Program-made: the position numbers and the translations under genes
Shown: positions 55,324-64,000 of the stretch, piece after piece
Numbering within the stretch: position 1 is the stretch's first letter
Layout: the number at the start of each line of letters is the position of its first letter
Assembly (NCBI GenBank): GCA_024220505.1
Contig: JAKZZE010000039.1
Span: 62,001 to 126,000, forward strand
DNA: 64,000 nucleotides
Reading direction: 5' to 3'
Origin: Rhizopus arrhizus
Lineage: Eukaryota; Mucoromycota; Mucoromycetes; Mucorales; Rhizopodaceae
The notes under the pieces: model-generated
The model's input: the letters and a program-made list of their open reading frames with translations, nothing else
Database searches by the model: none
What the model was told of the DNA's origin: nothing

Positions 55324-56463
55324 TATTCAGATAAAATACAATCTTACAAAAAGTGGTGCACTTGGGGATTCCATCAGCAAATTACAGATTTTAATGAGAT
55401 CCATGATGTGATATTGATGTGTAGTTTGTAGTCAACTAAAAGTGAAAATAAAATAAAAAGGGAAACTTGATAATCGATGAGTCTCTTGAACCTCTTTATT
55501 GATTGAAGACAGGAAGGAGAGCTCATTAAATACAAATTACGTCTTATTTTATAAAATTAATGATTGAAGAACCGAAGCTGCATAATGTAAATTACTAAAG
55601 TTGTCAATGTGTACTGACGACTATATAACACGTAATGTTATATAAAGATGGTCTTAAATTATATAACATGGAGATCTAGAGTAACCTCGCACAGCATTTA
55701 AGTAATTAATAAGGAAAATACGACACATTACAAACATTTAGAATTTATAAAAACAATTGAACACATCAACATTCTCCACAACAAAGCGATCATTATTGCA
55801 AGGAGGCCGAATATAGAACGATAGCTGATAATTAACTTCATCAGATTGTTCTTCGGTTGAGTCGATTTCAGCTAACTATGACGAGTTTGATACAGAGCAC
55901 GAAGGCATTGAAAATGTCACCAATCTTGAGGAAAGATAAGCGTGTAATCATGAAAAAACTCTCTTAATTTTGCTTACCTATTATTCTTGGTATGAATAGT
56001 AGTTATATGATTGGCAAGAGATTCATTTGATTCAAAGTATTTATGGCATCCAGGACAACCAAAACGAGTGATGGCATCTGAATTCTTCGTTTTCACAATT
56101 TCATGATTTGGTTTCAACGGTTTGCAACCACGGGAGTGATCTTTTATCAATATGTTTTGTCTTTTTTCCATGTGAATCCTCTGCCATCTTTGATCACTGA
56201 AAATCACAGGGTCGCAAGATGGGCATCTTAATTCGATATACACTTTTATCATCGTGTTTCGTTCACAAAAATATGTTTATGATTTTATTTAATAATACTC
56301 GTCCAGAGTTTATATACTTTTCATAGTGTAGGTATTAATAATGTACTATGCTATTGGCGAAATCCTCTAAGAATTATGCAGATGACCACATGCTGTATTG
56401 CCATGACATTACCGGCCCTTGTGGCTCATTCCTTTAACTATAAACAAAACCCTCAATTTAATG
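55324..56463 (-). pseudogene. Second copy of gene G promoter, exon 1 and part of exon 2
   Basis: Minus strand. Upstream region 56463-56253, exon 1 from ATG 56252 (MIKVYIELRCPSCD, SNESLANHITTIHTKNN), the same intron, then exon 2 with changes, including a stop in place of Phe (KF-stop where gene G has KFQMF). A solo LTR (55420-55725) interrupts exon 2. Similarity stops at the TA where the chimeric HDEST element begins. Downstream exons with the nuclease-like domain are absent, so this is a 5' fragment. Confidence 0.85.
55420..55725 (-). repeat. Solo LTR of the TGTCG family inside the gene G copy
   Basis: Reverse complement begins TGTCGTATTTTCCTT and ends near GACTACAAACTACA, with CAATAAAGAGGTTCAAGAG inside. 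It matches 40660-40985. No clear target duplication could be defined. Confidence 0.6.
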
Positions 56464-56469
56464 ATATAT

Positions 56470-57465
56470 AAAGGAATGCTTATATAATAAATTGAATTTT
56501 CAAAAATTCGAACGCGTCCTTTTTTTTTTTTTGTTTTGTATAATTCAAAAATCATGGCACCATCCCCACCAAGGAACTACGCCAAGTTCTACTTGTCAGA
56601 TGATGCACCTGATTCTCTCAAATTTTTTTAAAGAAAATAAAACTTCACAATGGAATTTCGAGTCTTTTAGTAGCGACACAACTGATGAAAGAGAATTTCA
56701 GGACTACAAAAATAAATTAAACCATTTATTACCATCAACCAGCCTCTCAAACAATTTGAAATCTTATGTAGGGGAATTAAAGGCATTCATAGTTGGATGA
56801 GTTGATAACATTGCTAAGAGCAAATCTAACGGTAGAGAAGTATTAGATTAACATTAATAGATCGAAGCTAAATATTTAATACCTTTTGTGAGGATGTCAC
56901 TTTATGGTCCCTATTAACTCTAACCCTATTAAAATTTCTACACTCTATTTTTTAAAATTGACTTGAGCTCTGACGATGTTTACGTAGCTATAGCAGAACG
57001 ATTCAGCAAATTTAAACAGTTCCAAAACGTAGCAAATTATTATTTTCTTGCTTTGAAAGGCTTTAATCTTGAATATGACGAAGAAACCCACTATATCCGG
57101 TCACTTTCTGGTCATAAAGTTGTCAACCGAAATCGCATCGGGGATCGTCTTCTTCTCATTACAGATGGCTTCTTGTAATCACTAACCTACGACAAAAAAA
57201 CTTTTTGCTGCCGCTTCCGAATGCGCCGAAGCGTATTTATCAGTGCTATTAAAGTCATTTAACTTAAGGATTACCGCTTTCTTCAGTATAAGTACAAGAC
57301 TATTAGCAAAGCTAGATTTTTATCTTACCAGAAAATGGCAGCTGCCACCCAGCATATAGCTTATGAATACGGATATCGCTCTGCACACTTCAAAACCCAT
57401 GATTACTCTGCCGACTGCGTAGATGAATATTTTCGTATGTCAGAAAATTCAGTGATGTAGTTGAA
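56470..57465 (+). pseudogene. Decayed coding region, unrecognised
   Basis: Pieces in different frames: MAPSPPRNYAKFYLSDD at 56554, TSQWNFESFSSDTTDE at about 56640, a well-preserved block RFSKFKQFQNVANYYFLALK and YIRSLSGHKVVNRNRIGDRL at 57000-57178, and YKTISKARFLSYQKMAAATQ with HFKTHDYSADCVDEYF up to 57459. The blocks are consistent with one or two genes broken by stops. I do not recognise the family. Confidence 0.4.
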
Positions 57466-58369
57466 GTTGTTTTGCAATGTTTATCATAGTAAAATTCAGC
57501 TTTATTTAAACTAAAAACGCAATCATCCATCAATTTATTGCATTCTCAATGTATAGAGAACTCAACTGAATGCATTCTGAGGCGACATATAAGCGAGAAA
57601 GTTAAAGATCCATTATTAAGATGATTTACATATAACTTTACACAAAAGATAATAGTGTAACGCAATGCAGCAAACTTTAGCAACCTTTGACTTTTCTTTA
57701 TCTAGCTTGTTCAAATCTAGAAAAATATAAACAAATACGTATGAATACAGATACATTCAGAAAAATACAAAAAAATATAAAATATCCACAAAATCATCAA
57801 AAACAGTATATTATCAGAAAAGCCAAAAACATATAAATAACTTCAATATTTCATATGCTTTACTTACTTTTCACAATATTCCTTCTTCACTACTTTAAGT
57901 TTTGATTATCTTAAATAATTTCATTCAAAGTAAATTTCTTTGTTTTTCTTTTATTTTACTTAACATCAAAAACAAGAAATCCCTTGAAGCATATATACTT
58001 CATTGTAATCCCTTTTATTTTATCTTTTTATTTTACTTTATTCAAAACAGTTTGATCTACTTAACAAGATCTGGTGGTCATTTATGACAAGCGAAATTAT
58101 ATTCAATCTATCACTATTTTGGGAACCAAGCACTATTCAAAACCTTGGTCTCAAGTCAAAACCCCTTTATAACAAGCCTACTTTATACTATAAAAACATT
58201 ACAAACTCCAATCCCACAATAGGTCTGATAATTCCTATTCTCTTTAATACCTTTGGGCGAAATTTTCATATCTATTAACTTTAATAGGGCTGCTAATAGG
58301 GTCCGTTGGGTGACAACTTTTTGATTTCAGGGTTTGCTCCAATGTGATTAAATTTTTTTTTCATATATA
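57466..58369. other. AT-rich spacer
   Basis: No gene supported. Short stretches resemble the inverse of 25.25-25.64 kb, perhaps a worn repeat. Confidence 0.4.
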
Positions 58370-58374
58370 GCATG

Positions 58375-59000
58375 GTACAACTAGATCCTGATGCTGACGA
58401 GAAGAATTGAAAGATAGATTTAAAGCCAAATATGTTACACCTCTATTGTCACCCTTTTTAAAAGAAAAAAAAAGCATTTTCGTTTGGGTGGGTCAGTAAC
58501 CCTTGCACATGTTCACAAAGAAGAAATATTAACTCTTTCTTTTTAGATGTGATGAAGAGTCGCTTGGAAGCAAACTACGAAAAGAAAAATTTGGAAAGTC
58601 TGACAATTCTTAAAAAGTGGTATGTATATAAACAGAAGCAACAACAAATATTGCATATTGAGATTAAATCATCAACTGTCATGAATGAAGACTATCTACA
58701 ACACACAGTACAACACACAGATTTTGTTAAGCTGTGTAAAGCGTTGAAAGATGAACTAAATAGATTGATATGTTTAAATTGTCCCGATAATACTTTTATA
58801 ATTGGAATTCTAATTGGAGGTAAGTGAATGGGATCCCGGTGGTATATGTGGCTAATATTATGTTCTCAGGGTACAAGGGAACGGCTTACGCTATGGATTT
58901 GAGCTTTACACATATATATAGACTATACAAACTTGGTGAATTTCTGATTCCACACTCACTGCTTGACTTGAACCGTTTGGATAATGCTTTCGACATTTGA
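58375..59000 (+). pseudogene. Gene F relic: nuclease-like family with D-V ... H-I-E-I-K-S
   Basis: The piece at about 58375-58490 (VQLDPDADEK, DRFKAKYVTPLLSPFLKEK, one frame slip) precedes an exon at 58547-58819 reading DVMKSRLEANYEKKN and ILHIEIKSSTVMNEDY, then TDFVKLCKALKDELNRL and NTFIIGILIGG. A 50-base intron (58820-58869) joins to YKGTAYAMDLSFTHIYRL and a stop at 58998-59000. Asp ... Glu-Ile-Lys followed by an amphipathic helix fits a PD-(D/E)XK core, and KYVTPLLSPF parallels TRYLLPAFQAL in gene G. The 5' exons are missing or worn. Confidence 0.55.
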
Positions 59001-59729
59001 TCAAAATCAAAAAGCTTCTTGATATCTCGTGTGATTCTTGTTTAAATTTTTTTAGAACATCTGCTTCCAACTCAAAACCTTTACGTTCAGCTTTTTATCT
59101 TAAATCATTTAATGCCCCACAAAGATAATTGAAAGTGTATGAAAGTAAAAAAAAACTCAAACTTGTTATAAAAATAACATGTGTGATGACAATATCTCAT
59201 TTAAATACGTGCAATATAAGGCGTTTTTGGGCGACTTCGCATGAAATTTACGTCGATAAAGCTGTCAGATCAATTATTTTGACCATTATATGGCGTCTTC
59301 GCAACTACAGAACTAGAAAAGTTGGTATAAATCACACCAGAGATGTCTATTACAGTCTCTGTGTTAAGGATACATAAGATTATAGTCACTTTATTTTAGT
59401 AAAAGGAATCGGATATGAACCTGAATAGTAGGTTGACATAACTTGGAATCATTTACAACATTATTCCCAACACAGATCAATAAAAGACTTTGATTAGATT
59501 TTTATATTCAGCTTTATTCATATTAACTTCACACAGTCAAATAATATGACATGGTTGTAATATAGTTCATTGATGATATGAGCATGTTGAATAAGGAATG
59601 ACAATTACTTATCGGATCATCTTTAATCATGAAAACATTTATCCTAACTGAGATATTACTATTAGCCATAATATCCAATCACGGAACTAGAGGATTTTAT
59701 ATTCATCCGTACCGTCTCCTAAATAGTCC
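59001..59729. other. AT-rich spacer
   Basis: An 82-codon plus-strand reading at 59129-59377 has no recognisable feature. Nothing else supported. Confidence 0.4.
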
Positions 59730-60281
59730 TGTTGTAGAACAGTAACTGATTGTGATTGACATTGATAAATATAAGTCTTAATACAAGATCATAATTAAAA
59801 TAAAATAAAATACAAGTTTATTTAAATAAGATCATACAATCAATTCCAATTAAACATATTCTAAAAGAATATGTATTGTATTCATGAGAGTTCTTTGATA
59901 AGAAGAAGTATCAACTAAAATAACCAAATCCAATCCAATGTCAGGAATATTGCTAATCTTTCACATAATTGAAATAACGCGTAAAATAACGTTATTCAAA
60001 TCAGTGAGGAATTCCCAGGATAAAAGATAATCTATGACAGACATACAAAAGAACAAATGAAAAGTTTTCATTATCATAATTAGAGATGACACTTGCTAAA
60101 GTACCTGAAGATTAGAAGAACGATCACAATAGAAGATATCAAGCCACTCACTCAATAAGATATAAATACCTGCCTTCAATTAGAATGATTTTTACTTTAA
60201 CTTAAACTGAAATAAAGATCAGTCTCAAAAAGTACTCGAACTGTTTCTTTATTTCTGAATTACTATTATCATTATACAACA
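59730..60281 (+). repeat. LTR copy 2 of the TGTTG...CAACA family
   Basis: 552 bp, uninterrupted. It starts TGTTGTAGAACAGTAACTG and ends ATTATACAACA, with ATATAAATACC and AATAAAGATC inside. It gives the empty target site for the DIRS insertion at 3992 (GATTGTGATTGACATTG here). Confidence 0.85.
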
Positions 60282-61040
60282 AATTTCGCCCAAAATGGCG
60301 GTAATGATGGAATCTTTGGTGAGGGCGGCAATGCGTTTGACATGTTTGTGTTGCAGAACTGCATTTCTCCATCATTTATGACTTTGGATAGCAATGGTAC
60401 GGAACATAAGCGAGCCAACTTTTTCTTGGGACATTCCTGCATTTTTGGAATCTTGATCGGAAAGCGTCCATATCGATGATGGCTGGAGTTCTAGAGATAA
60501 TGCCACAGCTGATGATGCTCTGCACATGGTATAGGTGGACGTGTAATCAAATTTACTGCGAACTTGTTTCAATTGGTATAAGGATGGCATACTTTGAGAG
60601 CAGCAGACGCTTGGATCATTCAGCAAAGGCATTGCGAGATCGATTGAATGGATGTCCAAAAACACTTTGGTTGATTTCGTTGGCATAAAATGGGAAATTA
60701 CAGGACCAAGGTTCACCGACTGTTTGTTGAGGCGAATGCTTGACGTAATGAGGAAATTGCAAGTTCGCGTGCCAATGACAAGCTTGTCGCCATCTGCTGT
60801 GGAAAGTAGGTTGACAAATATCCATATTGACTGGGGACAGAAGGGAAGGAAGGTGCTGATCCGCCAGATCTTCGTTCATAATGTGCATCAAGGAGTGAAT
60901 CTCGAGAATATAGTTCAATGGTATTGAGCAAGATAGCAGCTTGATCTTGAACCAGTATCGATCCAGTTAATAATTGCGAACCATAATACCGTAATTGCGG
61001 GTATTGAAGCCAATCCTGATTTAAATATTACATTGTGACA
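60282..61040 (+). pseudogene. Decayed coding region, unrecognised, starting at the LTR edge
   Basis: The blocks read like one protein but in several frames: NGGNDGIFGEGGNAFDMFVL, ISPSFMTLDSNGTEHKRANF, FGILIGKRPYR, then VSIGIRMAYFESSRRLDHSA, KALRDRLNG, and GPRFTDCLLRRMLDVMRKLQ, HIDWGQKGRKVLIRQIFVHN, VNLENIVQWY and IIANHNTVIAGIEANPDLNI. The blocks run in one direction and cover about 240 codons. The 5' end is cut by the LTR at 60281. Family unknown to me; it could be a host gene or part of a mobile element. Confidence 0.45.
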
Positions 61041-61520
61041 GTTGCTAATTTGTACGTTATGTTTAGTTTCGCTATACGGTGAAGTGATAACAGAAACCAA
61101 TTAATAGAAGACTGTAAAAGACTATTAATGTACAATAACGATAAGATTAACAATAACAATAGTTCTTGACTTCAATTGCTTGGACGTGCAAAAATAATAT
61201 GTTCGGCACCCAAAATTAATTTTAGCGGAAAGAAAGCCTTTTTTTATTACATTACAACAATCGATACTTTAAATAACATATTAAGAGAAGGTAATTGGGG
61301 AAATATACAATTGTAAAGAGTATTCTGGTGATTTTGATAAATAAAGTAAATAATGTGTCAATTGAGTATTCATTTTCATATTGATTCTTTTGGTGTTATT
61401 TTCTGTTTAGTGTGCTGGCACATTGGGTGAACAATGCGTCTAGAGATCGTCTTCTTGATGTATCCTGTGAGGGTATTTTTGTTGTTGTCACAAACGTCTT
61501 TGTCTGTAGAATAAACACTT
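61041..61520. other. Spacer
   Basis: AT-rich, no feature. Confidence 0.4.
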
Positions 61521-61522
61521 CT

Positions 61523-62504
61523 TCAGAGCGCTTGCCCATTATTACATTTGTCCAAGCATCTATGAGAATATCTAACAATCCCTTTAAAATCACTTAGTTT
61601 CAAGCTATAGGAAGCTTCACTGATCCGGGCCATCAAAGCTTCCTTCTCAATAAATTTATTGCGCTTCACTTTACTTTTGACCACTGACCAGAATTGCTCG
61701 ATTGGATTGAGCTCAGGAGAATATGGAGGCAAATAAGCGCTGCGGTAACCGCGAGATTCTACGTATTTGGCTATATTGTCTGATGTATGGATAGGAGCAT
61801 TATCCATCACGAGGAAGTAACCTTTCATGTGCGGAAATCGGTCCATTTCATCCATTATAACTTTTAGAAAGCTGATATAGTGTCCCGTAACCGTTCCTTT
61901 GCTCATTTGCCCAACGCCATCTCCCCGCTTTTTCTTTTTTATTAGATGAAGGCTGAAGAAGTCTAAGGCTGCATTTGATTAGATCTTCAGCGGAAATCGC
62001 GCCCAAAATGGTTGTTGTTGTCGCTCATGTTTTGGGAACTGTGACCACTGCCGGTGCACCTTTCTTTGGCCAAGCCATACTACGTTTCAAATTAATTTGG
62101 AAAGCAGATTCGTCAAGAAAGACACAGTTTCTCGTAAAATCCAAGTCTGTTTTTTCCCATTTATGAACCCAATCCAAGCGCTCTTGAATCTTTTCTTCGC
62201 TATTCCGGTCTATGGGTTGAAGCCGAGATTTCTTGAGAGATAAATTGCAATGTTGTTTTACAAAATCGAATAAAGTAGTTTTAGATACTTTTAATTCGGT
62301 AAACATTTGCTTTAACCTCTTCATTACTTCGTCTAGGACGACGGAAGGATTCTCATCAATGCACTCGAGAATAACGTTTTTATGTTCGTCATGGAGAATA
62401 CGTGGACGACCAGTCTTTCTCCGTTTCTCAAAGATATTGTCAGAATCGTTCTCGTATTGCGTGTTGTATAATGGTTTAGGTAGTAAAAGAAAAGGTGGAA
62501 ACAA
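61523..62504 (-). pseudogene. Tc1-like DD34E transposase, frameshifted, N-terminus replaced by LTR
   Basis: Minus strand: KRRKTGRPRILHDEHKNVIL (homeodomain-like region), FTRNCVFLDESAFQINL (first Asp), SMAWPKKGAPAVVTVP, a stop at about 62025, then TVTGHYISFLKVIMDEMD, YFLVMDNAPIH (second Asp) and PPYSPELNPIEQFWSVV (Glu, 34 residues on). The first 14 codons of the open frame (from 62504) lie inside LTR copy 3, so the apparent start is created by the LTR and the real N-terminus is lost. Confidence 0.88.
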
Positions 62505-63028
62505 AGATCGAGAAACAGTTTGAGTACTTTTTGAGACTGATCTTTATTTCAGTTTAAGTTAAAGTAAAAATCATTCTAATTGAAGGCAGGTATTTATATC
62601 TTATTGAGTGAGTGGCTTGATATCTTCTATTGTGATCGTTCTTCTAATCTTCAGGTACTTTAGCAAGTGTCATCTCTAATTATGATAATGAAAACTTTTC
62701 ATTTGTTCTTTTGTATGTCTGTCATAGATTATCTTTTATCCTGGGAATTCCTCACTGATTTGAATAACGTTATTTTACGCGTTATTTCAATTATGTGAAA
62801 GATTAGCAATATTCCTGACATTGGATTGGATTTGGTTATTTTAGTTGATACTTCTTCTTATCAAAGAACTCTCATGAATACAATACATATTCTTTTAGAA
62901 TATGTTTAATTGGAATTGATTGTATGATCTTATTTAAATAAACTTGTATTTTATTTTATTTTAATTATGATCTTGTATTAAGACTTATATTTATCAATGT
63001 CAATCACAATCAGTTACTGTTCTACAAT
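62462..63028 (-). repeat. LTR copy 3 of the TGTTG...CAACA family
   Basis: On the plus strand it starts TGTTGTATAATGG and ends CAGTTACTGTTCTACAA. It is the reverse complement of copy 2 with minor differences. Its outer end has lost the last TGT. It points away from copy 2, so the two are not the ends of one element unless an inversion occurred. Confidence 0.82.
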
Positions 63029-63233
63029 ATAGTAAAGCATCAATAAATTCATATTATCCAATTGCTTTTCATCTAATGCATTATAAAGGCTATTTTTCAT
63101 TTTATGAATAGATCAAGAAAAACCAAAGTTGTTTTATTTAACTTTATATTTTTTTGCCCGTTAATATATTACAAACAGACACTTATCGTTTGATCCCTAA
63201 AAATGTTCACTTCATTTAAATTGCAAAATACAT

Positions 63234-64000
63234 TCATTGATTTGTATTTGTAGTAGCATCGTTATCTAATCCCATAGAAGGTACCATGTTCTCATTTTGT
63301 TGTGTCTTGGATTTGATAATATCTGCACTTTCTCCAACAATGATTCGTTCTTCAACCTGATTTTCAGGTACAGAAAACTGTCGGATATTTCCATTTTGTA
63401 ATGTGCTGGAAACTTTACCAATAGTGTTCTCTTTTGTATGTTTATAGATGCAGTTTGGTCTCATGCAAGCACCATCATATTTACACTATAATAGTTAAAA
63501 TTATTTATCTCGAATTGTTATAATATTCAGTATATATATTTACAATAATATCAGCATAGGGGTTGGGATCTTTGGGATGTAAAAAATGACAACCAGGTCT
63601 AGCGCAGTTATCACCGTTTTTACAAGGGGTCAACACACGCTGACCAGCAGCATAAGAAGGCTGCGCTTGCATGTAAAATGTCTGCTGAGGAAGAGGATGG
63701 ACATAAGGGCATACGGGATTATTACAATAAGGAAAAAATTTGCATGGATACGGTAATTTAACAGATGGTTGCGAATATGTTGATGCATTCAATTTTGTTG
63801 CATTTTCTGGGTGAATGAACATACATTCATTTGCTTTGTTTGGACAATTAGGAAAATCTCTATAAAATGATGAAAAGGGGAATTAGAAGAATATCAGAAT
63901 ACAAAAGATAATAATGTACTTACCGACAGATAGTGCTAGGATGAACATAAGGACAGTTATCTCCATTATTACAATTTGGCCAGTATTTACATCTTTGTTT
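63234..64000 (-). CDS. Nab2/ZC3H14-like CCCH zinc-finger poly(A)-RNA-binding protein, C-terminal part
   Basis: Minus-strand exons 64000-63924 (continues beyond the window), 63859-63544 and 63485-63234. Successive CCCH fingers read CKYWPNCNN...CPYVH, CRDFPNCPNKANECMFIH, CKFFPYCNNPVCPYVH, CKNGDNCARPGCHFLH and CKYDGACMRPNCIYKH, followed by a low-complexity tail ending at TGA 63234-63236. Tandem CCCH fingers of this compact C-x5-C-x4-5-C-x3-H form are typical of Nab2 and ZC3H14, nuclear proteins that bind poly(A) tails and control tail length and mRNA export. Intact as far as visible. This is the only clear conserved host gene here. LTR copy 3 ends about 200 bases beyond its stop. Confidence 0.88.

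Noticed and set aside
60915..61100. Minus-strand DTGS as a retropepsin active site
   Set aside because: It is an isolated four-residue match without flanking protease strands. The plus strand here has a more convincing decayed coding block.
59730..63028. LTR copies 2 and 3 as long terminal inverted repeats of one DNA transposon
   Set aside because: The same unit occurs alone at 3967-8912 with identical ends, it has LTR-type TATA and AATAAA signals, and the enclosed transposase is a Tc1 relic whose frame is cut by the LTR.

Overview
The window looks like a repeat-rich, AT-rich piece of a Mucoromycota (probably Mucorales-type) fungal genome. The reasons are very short introns (about 50-75 bp, GTAAGT-like donors, TAG/CAG acceptors), a DIRS-type tyrosine-recombinase retrotransposon, APE-type LINEs with C-terminal zinc knuckles, and many DD34E Tc1-like relics. 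The species is not identifiable from sequence alone. Only one gene is clearly a conserved host gene: a CCCH zinc-finger poly(A)-RNA-binding protein (Nab2/ZC3H14-like) at the right edge, running off the window on the minus strand.

Layout. 0.4-2 kb: Tc1-like element with 208-bp inverted repeats. 2-3.2 kb: multi-exon gene A (damaged). 3.2-3.97 kb: decayed Tc1-like transposase. 3.97-8.9 kb: a solo LTR with an apparently complete DIRS element nested in it. 9.9-11.8 kb: intact seven-exon zinc-finger/nuclease-like gene G. 11.9-15 kb: decayed Tc1, a LINE tail and a gag-protease fragment. 15-17.4 kb: gene relic B1 and intact gene C. 17.6-22.9 kb and 35.0-40.7 kb: two near-identical inverted arms, each holding a transposase relic, gene D, a LINE tail and another transposase relic. 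25.7-32.9 kb: a long LINE with a second LINE nested in its tail, upstream of gene relic B2. 40.7-42.2 kb: a solo LTR and a DDE element. 42.6-44.1 kb: intact gene E (minus strand). 44.3-46.4 kb: PIF/Harbinger transposase with its divergent-strand partner gene. 47-48.6 kb: two small foldback sequences and a 257-bp tandem array. 48.7-53.5 kb: full-length LINE with 15-bp target duplication and one nonsense codon. 54.1-56.5 kb: chimeric DDE element fused to a second copy of the 5' part of gene G. 56.5-61 kb: decayed coding relics including gene F. 59.7-63 kb: two more copies of the LTR in opposite orientation and a Tc1 relic. 63.2-64 kb: Nab2-like gene.

The most interesting theme is a set of multi-exon, multi-family genes (A, B1/B2, C, D, E, F, G and an exon relic at 23 kb). 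They share little overall similarity but repeat one pattern: an Asp in a short strand, then 10-25 residues later a hydrophobic strand ending in E-x-(K/S/G), often E-V-K, E-x-S-G or E-A-G-K. This resembles the PD-(D/E)XK restriction-endonuclease-like core. Three of them (C, E, G) have fully consistent exon phases and no inactivating mutation. They may be a lineage-expanded nuclease-like gene system living among, and moving with, the transposons.
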